DNA from: Rhodoferax ferrireducens
GTDB taxonomy: Bacteria; Pseudomonadota; Gammaproteobacteria; Burkholderiales; Burkholderiaceae_C
Length of the DNA: 64,000 nt
Direction: 5' to 3'
NCBI RefSeq assembly: GCF_003347515.1
Contig: NZ_QEII01000211.1
Span: forward strand, 1 to 64,000
Part shown: one piece after another, positions 45,146 to 52,964 of the stretch
Position numbering within the stretch: position 1 is the first letter of the stretch
Layout: the number at the start of each line of letters is the position of its first letter
Translations under genes and position numbers: made by a program
Notes under the pieces: model-generated
Seen by the model: the letters and a program-made list of their open reading frames with translations, nothing else
The model's database searches: none
Told to the model about the DNA's origin: nothing

Positions 45146-45505
45146 TCAATCGCCAAACGTGACTAGGCGATCCGCCTTGATTCCGCTGTCCACCAATTGG
45201 CCCAGGCCCGAGATGCGAAAGCCCGGCGCCAGCACTTCTTCCTTGATGCCTCGACGCAAGGCGGCCGCCACGCAGACCACCAAATCCACCTTGTGCTCGG
45301 CCGCCAGGGTCGACCAGCGGTTCACCACGTTGCGGTCATCCTGCGGTGGCTCGGTGAGCCGGGTCGCGTTGTTGACGCCGTCATGGTAGAAAAATACGCG
45401 CTGGATTTCGTGACCTTTTTCCAGGGCCGCTACCACGAACTGATAGGCACTGTCTGACGCCTGGTGCGTGTAGGGGCCTTCACTGATAAGTAAACCGAAT
45501 TTCAT
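45146..45505 (-). CDS. dsrE: DsrE, catalytic subunit of the DsrEFH sulfurtransferase
   Basis: 119-residue TusD-like protein, MKFGLLISEGPYTHQASDSAYQ. Cys78 (DLVVCVAAALRRG) has the same number as the persulfide-carrying cysteine of Allochromatium DsrE. It accepts sulfur from TusA and hands it to DsrC. It lies 21 bases downstream of dsrB. Confidence 0.95.
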   Translation of the reverse strand: MKFGLLISEGPYTHQASDSAYQFVVAALEKGHEIQRVFFYHDGVNNATRLTEPPQDDRNVVNRWSTLAAEHKVDLVVCVAAALRRGIKEEVLAPGFRISGLGQLVDSGIKADRLVTFGD

Positions 45506-45526
45506 GGGGGTTCAATTCCGGGGCAA

Positions 45527-46597
45527 TTAAAAACGGATATGGGTCGATGCGTTCAGGCTGGCGCGCGAACCGCGCCAGTCGTCGATCAGGTACTTGGTAA
45601 ACGGCAGGTCGCACTTCTCAAAGAAGGCGGGCCAGCCGATGCGCTCGATCCAGTCCGAAACCCGCTCCCACGAACGCGCGTCTTCCTTGTAGGTGTACAG
45701 AATTTTCTTGACCATGGCTGACACCTCGGGCCAGCGCGGCGGGTTGTTGGGCAGGCCCGAGGCCACCATCTTCATGAAGGTCGGTTTGCCACGCGCATTG
45801 GAGTTCTTGCCGCCCACCCAGATCGCCAGCTTGCTGTGCTCGGGGTCGTTGATCTGCATCGGCGGGCAGGGTGGGTAGCAGGCGCCGCAGCACATGCATT
45901 TGGCCTCGTCAATCTCCAGCGACGGTTTACCGTTGACCATGGCGGGCCGGATCGCGGCCACCGGGCAACGCGCCACCACGGTGGGGCGCTCGCACATATT
46001 GGCCACCAGATCATGGTTGATCTTGGGCGGTTTGGTGTGCTGGATGATGATCGCAATGTCGGCTTGGCCGCCGCAGTTGATCTCGCAGCAGGAGGTGGAC
46101 AGGTGCACCCGGTTAGGCATTTCTTCCTTGATGAACTCGGCGTGCAGGTCGTCCATCAGGGCCTTGACCGCGCCCGATGCGTCGGTGCCCGGAATGTCGC
46201 AGTGCAGCCAACCCTGGGTGTGGGCGATGGCCGATACCGAGTTGCCCGTGCCGCCTACCGGGAAGCCGCTACTGGTGAGCGCGTCCACCAACGGCGCCAC
46301 GCGCTGCGGGTCGGACACCATGTACTCGATGTTGGAGCGGATCGTGAAGCGCACATGTCCGTCAGCATAGGTGTCGGCAATGTCGCACAGCGTGCGGATG
46401 GTGAACAGGTCCATTTGCCGTTGCGTGCCGGCGCGCACGGTCCAGATTTCGTCGCCGGTGTGCGAGACATGGTGCAGCACACCAGGCCGCGGCCGGTCGT
46501 GGTACTTCCAGTTGCCGTAATTTTTGAGCATCAGCGGATGCATGTACTGCTTGTTGTCAGGTACGCCGCTCTCGATGGGGGTGCGCATGGTTGCCAT
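45527..46597 (-). CDS. dsrB: DsrB, dissimilatory sulfite reductase beta subunit
   Basis: 356 residues. The siroheme-[4Fe-4S] cysteine region is visible around LSTSCCEINCGG and CPVAAIRP, and a ferredoxin domain has CMCCGACYPPCPP. With DsrA it forms the reverse-type siroheme enzyme that oxidises DsrC-bound sulfur to sulfite. The operon partners dsrEFH and dsrL place it on the oxidative side. The ATG at 46597 is chosen; one at 46588 is possible. Confidence 0.96.
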   Translation of the reverse strand: MATMRTPIESGVPDNKQYMHPLMLKNYGNWKYHDRPRPGVLHHVSHTGDEIWTVRAGTQRQMDLFTIRTLCDIADTYADGHVRFTIRSNIEYMVSDPQRVAPLVDALTSSGFPVGGTGNSVSAIAHTQGWLHCDIPGTDASGAVKALMDDLHAEFIKEEMPNRVHLSTSCCEINCGGQADIAIIIQHTKPPKINHDLVANMCERPTVVARCPVAAIRPAMVNGKPSLEIDEAKCMCCGACYPPCPPMQINDPEHSKLAIWVGGKNSNARGKPTFMKMVASGLPNNPPRWPEVSAMVKKILYTYKEDARSWERVSDWIERIGWPAFFEKCDLPFTKYLIDDWRGSRASLNASTHIRF

Positions 46598-46624
46598 GGT
46601 TGTCTTCCTGTGTTCTTGAGAGTT

Positions 46625-47905
46625 TCAGGCCGCCGCTTTGCGGGCGTTGATCTTGGCCACTTCGTCGTCCCAGCCGTCCGTGCGCACATAGGGGTTGGTG
46701 CGTGGTGTGGACACCATATTGGGATCGATCTCCAGCCCGATTCCCTCGAGGAAGTTGACCAACCCGATGCGCTCGATCATCTCGCCGGTGCGCTCATGCT
46801 CCAGCGCGTTTTCAGCGAAGAAGTCGATCGACTTCTTGGCCAGTTCCACCAGGGCCTGGTAGTCCTCGTCGGTCTTCATGGGCATGAAGGGCGTGACCAC
46901 CGTGCCCATCAGGTCACCGATCTTGAGCGTGCGCTTGCCGCCCATCAGCACGGTCACGCCCTTGTCGGTGCCCGAGGCCAGGGCACCGGTCATGACGTTG
47001 ATGCAGTGCATGCAGCGCACGCAGTTGGCGTTGTCGATTTCCAGCGACTGGGTGTCGTTCAGGGCAACACTGGTGATCTTCGGGCCGCTTGAGACGTCCT
47101 TGGTCTCCTTGAGCATGATGGCCTTGGTGGGGCAGCGGCTGACCACATCGTTCACCAGTTCGGTCAAACCATGCTTGGCGAACCACTTGCGCGCCAGGGG
47201 TTCATCGGTACGCATGTTGTCGCGCCAGGTGCCGATTACGGCCATGTCGGCACGCTGGATGGAATTCATGCAGTCATTCGGGCAACCGGAAAACTTGAAC
47301 TTGAACTTGTACGGCAGCGCCGGGCGGTGCATGTCGTCCAGGAAGGTGTTGACGACCTGGCGATGCGCCCGTGCCTCGTCAAAGCAGGACTGTTCGCAGC
47401 GCGCCGCACCGACACAGGACATGCTGGTGCGCACTGCCGGGCCGGCGCCACCGAGGTCAAAGCCGAGTTCGTTCAGCTCATCGAACGCGCCCTGCACGTT
47501 GGCCGTGCTGGCGCCCTGGAACATGATGTCGCCGGACTGGCCATGAAAGGCGATCAGGCCTGAACCGTGACGCTCCCAGATGTCGCACATCTTGCGCAGC
47601 ACCTCGGTGTTGTAGTGCATGCCCGCTGGCGGCTGTACCCGCAGCGTGTGGAATTCCTTGGAGGCGGGAAACATCTCTGCGACTTCGGAAAACCGGGGAA
47701 TCACGCCACCGCCGTAACCAAAGACCCCGACGGTGCCGCCCTTCCAGTAGCCCTTGCGGGTTTTGTAGGAGTGCTCCAGTTGACCCATCAGGTCGGTCAT
47801 GTAGTCGCTGTCCTTGGCCAGACGTTTCAAACCCGTGACAAAGCTGGGCCACGGACCGCTCTCGAGCTGGTCGAGCATGGGGGTGTCGTGCGGTTTCTTG
47901 CTCAT
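46625..47905 (-). CDS. dsrA: DsrA, dissimilatory sulfite reductase alpha subunit
   Basis: 426 residues. The siroheme-cluster cysteines appear in TSMSCVGAARCEQSCFDEAR and FSGCPNDC, followed by a ferredoxin insertion with CVRCMHCINVM. First gene of the dsr operon. The upstream 226-base intergenic region carries the conserved operator (48057-48102) and diverges to the cas6-like operon. Confidence 0.97.
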   Translation of the reverse strand: MSKKPHDTPMLDQLESGPWPSFVTGLKRLAKDSDYMTDLMGQLEHSYKTRKGYWKGGTVGVFGYGGGVIPRFSEVAEMFPASKEFHTLRVQPPAGMHYNTEVLRKMCDIWERHGSGLIAFHGQSGDIMFQGASTANVQGAFDELNELGFDLGGAGPAVRTSMSCVGAARCEQSCFDEARAHRQVVNTFLDDMHRPALPYKFKFKFSGCPNDCMNSIQRADMAVIGTWRDNMRTDEPLARKWFAKHGLTELVNDVVSRCPTKAIMLKETKDVSSGPKITSVALNDTQSLEIDNANCVRCMHCINVMTGALASGTDKGVTVLMGGKRTLKIGDLMGTVVTPFMPMKTDEDYQALVELAKKSIDFFAENALEHERTGEMIERIGLVNFLEGIGLEIDPNMVSTPRTNPYVRTDGWDDEVAKINARKAAA

Positions 47906-48056
47906 GGTATGTCTCCTGTCAAGGCGGCGAATGCGATGCGCCGATCTGTCGATTCCTGGCTGACGTGTGCCTCTTCGGGCCGGTTCACTGTCAACTCTGG
48001 GGTAGATCGTAGGGTCCGGCTACGGCGGGCGCTATCACCCTCGTTGATTATTTTGT

Positions 48057-48102
48057 GCTACCCATTAGGGCTATACATCCCCACCCGTGCCGGTAATAGA
48101 CG
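48057..48102 (-). promoter_or_regulatory. Sulfur-regulon operator, dsr copy
   Basis: On the minus strand: CGTCTATTACCG, 4 bases, GGGTGG, 7 bases, TAGCCC, TAAT, GGGTAGC. It matches the soeA and tusA copies with identical spacing. It is oriented opposite to the other two relative to its minus-strand target gene: the GGGTAGC end faces dsrA (152 bases away) and the CGTC end is 30 bases from the ATG of the divergent plus-strand operon. It may therefore control both directions. Confidence 0.8.
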
Positions 48103-48131
48103 GCACGGCCGCCATTGCGCCAAATAGCACC

Positions 48132-48371
48132 ATGACGACCATTACTCCGCTTGAAAAACTGACCAGTCCCCTGGGCGGGCAAGTCATCGAGTTACAGCAA
48201 CTGGACTATGACGCCGGCGGCATGAGCTTGCTGCGCACGCGTATCCGCGAAAAAAGCCGGTTCACCGTGTTTGAGATTGACCCCCAGACGGCGCGTCTTT
48301 GGGGCGAGGCCCTGCTGCGCTGGGCGCAGACGCAACCTCAGCCATTGCCGCAAGCGCAGGATCCGGCATGA
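48132..48371 (+). CDS. Small unknown protein heading the dsr-divergent operon
   Basis: 79 residues, unrecognised. It is a compact, acidic-basic mixed protein (LGGQVIELQQLDYDAGGMSLLRT region, then FTVFEIDPQTARLWGEALLRW). There are no cysteines, signal peptide or membrane helix. I chose the ATG at 48132; an upstream in-frame start would run into the operator. The stop overlaps the start of the cas6-like gene (ATGA), so the two are translationally coupled. Confidence 0.72.
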   Translation: MTTITPLEKLTSPLGGQVIELQQLDYDAGGMSLLRTRIREKSRFTVFEIDPQTARLWGEALLRWAQTQPQPLPQAQDPA

Positions 48372-48982
48372 CGGCCTTGCAAGCCTTGGGTGATGCCACG
48401 GTGGACGCCGTGTTTCCCATCGAGGGGCAGGTCTTGGTACGCGATCATGCTCAGGCGCTACAGCAGGCCTTGTGCGCGAAGTTGCCTTGGCTGGAAGCGG
48501 ACGCTTTGGCGGGAGTCCACCCCATCAAGCTGGTCCCTGGCACTGAGAATCACGCCCTGTTGTCCCGGCGAGCCCGCTTGCTGCTGCGGGTGGGCGCGTC
48601 GCGTTTGGGCGACTTGATGGCGGTGGCCCGTCTTGACCTTGGCGTGGATGGCCACCTCTTGCGCCTGGGCGTGCCGCACCTGCGCGAACTGCAGCCCCAT
48701 GCCACTTTGTATGCCTACCGAGTGGCGGCCGACAGTGCGGACGAAATGTCCTTCATGGCGGCGGTGGATCGCGCGCTGGCGGAGTTGGAGATCAGCGGCG
48801 AGCGGGTTTGCGGCAAGCGCCAAGGCATGCTGGTATCTGGCGCTGTCCTCAACACCTTCAGCCTGATGCTGCACGCACTGCCACCGGAGCAGTCGTTGCG
48901 GCTGCAGCAGCATGGCCTGGGTCCTTACCGCTTGCTCGGCTGCGGGATCTTTGTGCCGCACAAGTCAGCAGCGGCCGTGTAG
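48368..48982 (+). CDS. Cas6-like (Cmx6-type) protein without a CRISPR array
   Basis: 204 residues. The C terminus carries a glycine-rich loop HGLGPYRLLGCGIFVPHK (182-199) like the RNA-binding loop of Cas6 endonucleases, and the middle has GTENHALLSRRARLLLRV, also reminiscent of the Cas6/Cmx6 family. Known Cas6 cuts CRISPR RNA, but no repeats or other cas genes are in the window. Its place in a sulfur operon, coupled to a small unknown gene and 38 bases ahead of a dsrC paralogue, suggests a different RNA or protein role. Assignment is from motif memory and needs a profile search. Confidence 0.68.
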   Translation: MTALQALGDATVDAVFPIEGQVLVRDHAQALQQALCAKLPWLEADALAGVHPIKLVPGTENHALLSRRARLLLRVGASRLGDLMAVARLDLGVDGHLLRLGVPHLRELQPHATLYAYRVAADSADEMSFMAAVDRALAELEISGERVCGKRQGMLVSGAVLNTFSLMLHALPPEQSLRLQQHGLGPYRLLGCGIFVPHKSAAAV

Positions 48983-49020
48983 AAATTTTCTTTGGCAACC
49001 AGAAGAAGGAGACTGCAAAA

Positions 49021-49350
49021 ATGGGCTACAACATCAACGGTGCAGAGCACGAGGCTGACGAGCAGGGCTTCCTGCTGGAGCCGATGTTTGATGACGAGGC
49101 GGTGCGCGTCATTGCGCAAGCGGAAAACATCGAGTTGACCGATGCGCACTGGGAGGTTGTGAACTACCTCCGCGACGAGTACCGCGAACACGGCCACACG
49201 CCGACCTTTCGCAACATGCTCAAGGGCATGACGGAAATACGGCCCGAAGTGGACAGCAAATACCTGTATGACCTGTTTCCCGTGGGGCCGGCCAAGCAGG
49301 GGCCCAAGGTGGCCGGATTACCCCAGCCACTTGGCAAGGGCGGCTATTGA
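49021..49350 (+). CDS. DsrC/TusE-like protein lacking both redox cysteines
   Basis: 109 residues, clearly homologous to DsrC (MGYNINGAEHEADEQGF, NIELTDAHWEVVNYLRDEY, SKYLYDLFPVGPAKQ). The C-terminal arm reads KQGPKVAGLPQPLGKGGY, so the two DsrC cysteines correspond to Pro95 and Lys106; the protein has no cysteine at all. It cannot bind sulfur like DsrC and resembles the cysteine-free RspA-type group thought to be regulatory. A good AAGGAG precedes the ATG. Confidence 0.93.
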   Translation: MGYNINGAEHEADEQGFLLEPMFDDEAVRVIAQAENIELTDAHWEVVNYLRDEYREHGHTPTFRNMLKGMTEIRPEVDSKYLYDLFPVGPAKQGPKVAGLPQPLGKGGY

Positions 49351-49383
49351 TGCCCCCACGCTTGTCACTGCGTGTACTGCGCT

Positions 49384-49398
49384 GCCCCCCAAGGGGGC
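49384..49398 (+). repeat. GC hairpin in a possible dispersed intergenic element
   Basis: GCCCCC-CAA-GGGGGC hairpin within a 108-base GC-rich spacer (49351-49458) between the dsrC-like gene and the next unknown. The surrounding sequence (GCTGGCCTTGCTTGGGGCGG) looks like an intergenic element I associate with Comamonadaceae. There is no second copy in the window and no T-run, so terminator function is doubtful. Confidence 0.4.
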
Positions 49399-49458
49399 TG
49401 GCCTTGCTTGGGGCGGCCCGGCGCGGCGGCCGGATTTCCGCACGTTCGCTGGTTTGAT

Positions 49459-50076
49459 ATGGCCAACATCAGAATCAAGAGTCAGTGGTTTCGTAACGGC
49501 GCCGCCAAAACGCCGCAGCAGACCGCCAGTGCGATGGCGTTCATCGCCTGGCGGGTGGCGCAGAACATGCTCAAGCAGATGCGATCGGCGCGTTTTGACA
49601 TTGAGGTGGGGCCGCAATATTTTGCTTTCACGCGCGAAGTGTTGGTGTTTCTGACGCAGGTGCTGGATCGCATGGCCTTTGAGCGCATGGGGGGCGAGGG
49701 GCGCGCCGAGTTCATCACCGCACTGGTGCGGCGGGTGGCCGAGGTGCTGCAGGAAAACGAGGACACCCTGCTGGGCGCACCGCCTGCCGGGCAGCCCAGC
49801 CACTACGACGAATTCATCGTGCTGTTCAATGAACTGGCCGACCATTACGCCGACTTCGGCCATGGCCCTGACGGACCGGACTTTGCCTTTGTGCGCTACC
49901 TGGGCCATCGCGTCGAGGCGCTCATGCCGGAGAAAGACCAGCGCTGGGTCGTCGATCAGATCATGGCCACCGAAGTGCCCGAGGCCGTGCTTACCCTGCA
50001 GCGCGCCATGCAGGGCGTGCTGTCCACCGAACCCCGGGCGCCGCGGAGTTCCCGCGCAGCCAACACAGCCGACTGA
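49459..50076 (+). CDS. Unknown helical protein in the dsr-divergent operon
   Basis: 205 residues, not recognised. It appears soluble and mostly helical (TASAMAFIAWRVAQNMLKQM, FAFTREVLVFLTQVLDRMAF, SHYDEFIVLFNELADHYADF), with an Ala/Arg/Ser-rich C-terminal tail and no cysteines or signal peptide. The ATG at 49459 follows a 108-base spacer; the stop is 10 bases before the dioxygenase gene. Its context suggests a structural or regulatory role in sulfur metabolism. Confidence 0.75.
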   Translation: MANIRIKSQWFRNGAAKTPQQTASAMAFIAWRVAQNMLKQMRSARFDIEVGPQYFAFTREVLVFLTQVLDRMAFERMGGEGRAEFITALVRRVAEVLQENEDTLLGAPPAGQPSHYDEFIVLFNELADHYADFGHGPDGPDFAFVRYLGHRVEALMPEKDQRWVVDQIMATEVPEAVLTLQRAMQGVLSTEPRAPRSSRAANTAD

Positions 50077-50086
50077 GGCGAGAACC

Positions 50087-51028
50087 ATGATGAATACCCC
50101 CTTCAATCTGGACAACCAAGCCGCCTACCGGCGCTGGCGTGATGCCAAGCGCGCCAGCCATCCGACCTGCGCGCAGGACCTGCTGGTGGATGTGGGCGAC
50201 CCCCGTGCCTTGAGCGAGGCTGAACAAAATGCGCTGCTGCAACGCTGTGCCACGGCCAACATGGCTATCTACCGCAGCCCCCAACGCGGCGCGGATAAGA
50301 GTATTCCGCGCCGCGTGGGCGAACAATTGGGCCTGATCCGGCTGGATGCCAACTGGCTCGCGGATGAAGATGGTATTTCGCAGATTGCGGTGGCCGCCAG
50401 CGTGGGCGAGCGCACCGCCTTCATCCCCTACACCAACCGCCCCATCAAGTGGCACACGGATGGCTACTACCATCCGGCGTCCCGCCAGATCCGGGCCATG
50501 ATTTTGCACTGCGTGCGCGCCGCAAGCGCGGGTGGCGAGACCGCCTTGATGGACCATGAAATGGCCTACATCGCCCTGCGCGAAGCCAACCCCGACTGGG
50601 TGCGCGCGCTGATGGCGCCGAACGCCATGACCATCCCCGAACGGCTGGATGAAGAGGGCATCGCCCGTGCCGCGCAGACCGGGCCCGTGTTCTCGGTGGA
50701 TGAGCGCAGCGGCGCGCTGCACATGCGTTACACCGCGCGCACGCGCAGTGTGCTGTGGAAGGACGATGCGCCAACCCGTGCCGCCGTGGCGTTTCTGGCG
50801 CAGTTGCTGGCCAGCGACAGCCCACACGTTTTTCGCCTGACGCTGGCGCCCGGCATGGGACTGGTGTGCAACAACGTGCTGCACGACCGTGCGGGCTTTG
50901 TGGACGATCCCCTGCAAACACGGCTGTTGTACCGCGCCCGCTACCTGGACCGCATCGCTGCGCCCGCACTGGCCGTGGACGCCGATTTTCCTCGGAAATT
51001 TATAGAAAATAGGCTTCTAGCCCTCTGA
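50087..51028 (+). CDS. TauD/TfdA-like Fe(II)/2-oxoglutarate dioxygenase
   Basis: 313 residues with the 2-His-1-Asp iron triad: His123 and Asp125 in KWHTDGYY, and distal His266 in NNVLHDRAGF, followed by Arg residues (TRLLYRARY) for 2-oxoglutarate. TauD-type enzymes hydroxylate sulfonates or other small acids; the substrate here is unknown, and an organosulfur compound would fit. The last codons (IENRLLAL) lie in interspersed repeat copy 3. A GAGGCGAG sequence precedes the first of two consecutive ATGs. Confidence 0.85.
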   Translation: MMNTPFNLDNQAAYRRWRDAKRASHPTCAQDLLVDVGDPRALSEAEQNALLQRCATANMAIYRSPQRGADKSIPRRVGEQLGLIRLDANWLADEDGISQIAVAASVGERTAFIPYTNRPIKWHTDGYYHPASRQIRAMILHCVRAASAGGETALMDHEMAYIALREANPDWVRALMAPNAMTIPERLDEEGIARAAQTGPVFSVDERSGALHMRYTARTRSVLWKDDAPTRAAVAFLAQLLASDSPHVFRLTLAPGMGLVCNNVLHDRAGFVDDPLQTRLLYRARYLDRIAAPALAVDADFPRKFIENRLLAL

Positions 51029-51060
51029 AATAGGGCGCAAGCAGCTATTAAATATATAGC
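51004..51060 (+). repeat. Interspersed Comamonadaceae-type repeat, copy 3
   Basis: Begins AGAAAATAGGCTTCTAGCCC and ends GCTATTAAATATATAGC, aligned with copies at 10370 and 23249. It encodes the last residues and stop of the dioxygenase and fills the gap before the reductase gene, whose ATG lies 12 bases downstream. Confidence 0.75.
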
Positions 51061-51071
51061 ATAAAAACACC

Positions 51072-52547
51072 ATGTCACATCAGCTTAGCGTTTGGCGCGC
51101 GGCCCAGTTGCTGGGCGTGGCGCGCGGGGTTTTGCAGCAGCAGGTGCGCAATGGCGCCCTGGCCCTGAATGACGGATTGGTCTCCACCGACGCCTTGCTG
51201 CAACTCTATCCAGACGCGCAACTGGAGGCCTCGGGTTTGCTGGAGCGCGTGGCACAAATCCGGGACGAGGCGTTTGGCAGACGGGTGCGTGAGCGCATGT
51301 TGCCTAGCCAGGAGGTCCTGGCGCAAAGGCTGTTTGCGCAAAGCCAGGAACTGGCTGACGTGCGCAAGCACCTGCAGCGCTACCACGCCCTGGTGATTGC
51401 GCTGCAAAAGCGCACACGGGAGCTCGTCGCCGAGCGTCCCGGCGACGCCGCATGGCGGGAACTGGAACAACAGCTGACCCAAGGCCTCGCACAGGCCCTG
51501 GCCACCGAGTCGGTCGATATGCTGGAAGTGATGGACGATATGCTCAAGATCATGACCGCACAGGTCACGGTGCGCCCGAGCGGGCACCAGTTTTCGGTGG
51601 AGGGGCATGCCAACCTGTTGCAGTCGGGTCTGCACTCCGGCCTCCGGCTGAACTACGGCTGCGGCAATGGCAGTTGCGGTATGTGCAAGGTGCGCGTGAT
51701 CTCCGGCGAAGTCGTGAAGACCCAGCACTTCGACTACCCGCTGTCGGAAGCCGAAAAAGCGCAGGGCTACACGCTGATGTGCTGCCACACCGCCGCCAGC
51801 AGTGAACTCACGCTGGAGATGCTGGAGGCCAGCGGCCCGCAGGATATTCCCGAGCAGCAAATCGTGGCCCAGGTACGCGCGGTCAGCGAACTCGCGCCGG
51901 ACACGCGCTTGCTGCATTTGCAGACCCCCCGCACGCATCGACTGCGCTTTCTCGCGGGGCAGTTAGTGCTGCTGGGCTGGACCCTGCCGGGCCGCGGCGA
52001 TGCTCACACCACTTACCCGATTGCCAGTTGCCCGTGTGACGACCGCAATCTGCTCTTCTTCATCGCCCGTGACGAGTCCGATGAGCTGGCGCGACATCTG
52101 TTTGCGGGCGACATCCAGCCCGGCGTTGCCGTGACCGTGCTGGGGCCAACGGGTGAATTCGTGCTGGCCGACGGACATCGCCCGTTGGTCTTTGCCGCCT
52201 GCGACGCCGGCTTTGCCCCCATCAAGAGTTTGATCGAACATGCGCTGTCGCTGGATGTCGCGCCCGTGCTTTCGCTGTTCTGGCTGGCGACACGCAGCGA
52301 CGGGCACTTTTCCAGTAACCAGTGTCGCGCTTGGTCCGAGGCGCTGGACCAGTTTGAATACGAGCTGGTGTCACATGCGGATGTGACGGTCGGCGCCCGG
52401 CAGATCGCCCAGGCGATGCGGGCCGACCTGTTCGATATTGATTGCGATTTTTATTTGGCTGGGCCATCGGAATTTATCAGCACACTGCACGATGAATTGC
52501 GCGCTGCGGGCGTGGCGGCGGCGCAAATATTTACCCAGGTGCTGTAG
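51072..52547 (+). CDS. Ferredoxin-flavoprotein reductase with an N-terminal HTH-like region
   Basis: 491 residues. Residues 1-45 resemble a helix-turn-helix (SVWRAAQLLGVARGVLQQQV), and residues 60-160 are helical and possibly coiled. A plant-type [2Fe-2S] domain has Cys197, Cys202, Cys205 and Cys237 (NYGCGNGSCGMCKV, LMCCH), and an FNR-like FAD/NAD half follows (YPIASCPCDDRNLLFFIARD, VTVLGPTGEFVL). It could deliver electrons to the neighbouring dioxygenase. The N-terminal region is unusual for this reductase class. Confidence 0.85.
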   Translation: MSHQLSVWRAAQLLGVARGVLQQQVRNGALALNDGLVSTDALLQLYPDAQLEASGLLERVAQIRDEAFGRRVRERMLPSQEVLAQRLFAQSQELADVRKHLQRYHALVIALQKRTRELVAERPGDAAWRELEQQLTQGLAQALATESVDMLEVMDDMLKIMTAQVTVRPSGHQFSVEGHANLLQSGLHSGLRLNYGCGNGSCGMCKVRVISGEVVKTQHFDYPLSEAEKAQGYTLMCCHTAASSELTLEMLEASGPQDIPEQQIVAQVRAVSELAPDTRLLHLQTPRTHRLRFLAGQLVLLGWTLPGRGDAHTTYPIASCPCDDRNLLFFIARDESDELARHLFAGDIQPGVAVTVLGPTGEFVLADGHRPLVFAACDAGFAPIKSLIEHALSLDVAPVLSLFWLATRSDGHFSSNQCRAWSEALDQFEYELVSHADVTVGARQIAQAMRADLFDIDCDFYLAGPSEFISTLHDELRAAGVAAAQIFTQVL

Positions 52548-52565
52548 CGCAGCGTCACCCACCCT

Positions 52566-52955
52566 ATGAATCTGCCCATGAATTCAACAGCGCCTCACGG
52601 GGCCACCTATGCCGATGCCTCACCTGCGGTGGAGGATGCGCCCATGCCCGACTGTGCGGGCGGCGAGTCCTTTGCGCTGATGGTGCTGGGTCACAGCATG
52701 GCGCCCGAGTTCCTGGAGGGCGAAATCATCATCATCGAGCCTGAAGGGCTGGCGAAAGACGGCTCTTTTGTGCTGGCGTGGCACAAGGAAGAATGGACGT
52801 TTAGACAGTTGCTGCGCGCGGGCACGGCCTGGGTGCTGCATCCGCTGAACCCGGCCTTTGGCGATGTCCCGCTGCCGGATGTGTCGGCCGTGCGTGGCGT
52901 CATCATTCAAAAGGCCTTGCCGGGGCGGCGTCGGGCCTCCAAACACTACATTTGA
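52566..52955 (+). CDS. S24/LexA-type peptidase-like domain protein
   Basis: 129 residues with the S24 signature GHSMAPEFLEGEIIIIEPEG (candidate nucleophile Ser in GHSM) and GSFVLAWHKEEWTFRQL further on, where the general-base Lys would sit. There is no DNA-binding domain. The domain resembles LexA/UmuD cores, yet the gene belongs to a sulfur operon. It starts 18 bases after the reductase gene and faces yedE convergently. Confidence 0.75.
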   Translation: MNLPMNSTAPHGATYADASPAVEDAPMPDCAGGESFALMVLGHSMAPEFLEGEIIIIEPEGLAKDGSFVLAWHKEEWTFRQLLRAGTAWVLHPLNPAFGDVPLPDVSAVRGVIIQKALPGRRRASKHYI

Positions 52956-52964
52956 GGCGGCGTC

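Noticed and set aside
34345..47905. Dsr proteins as part of dissimilatory sulfate reduction
   Set aside because: dsrEFH, dsrL and a complete sox cluster are present, sulfate-activation genes (sat, aprAB) are not in the window, and no dsrD is seen. The oxidative direction is better supported.
48368..49350. CRISPR array near the Cas6-like gene
   Set aside because: I looked for regularly spaced direct repeats in the flanking intergenic DNA and found none; the region is coding on both sides.
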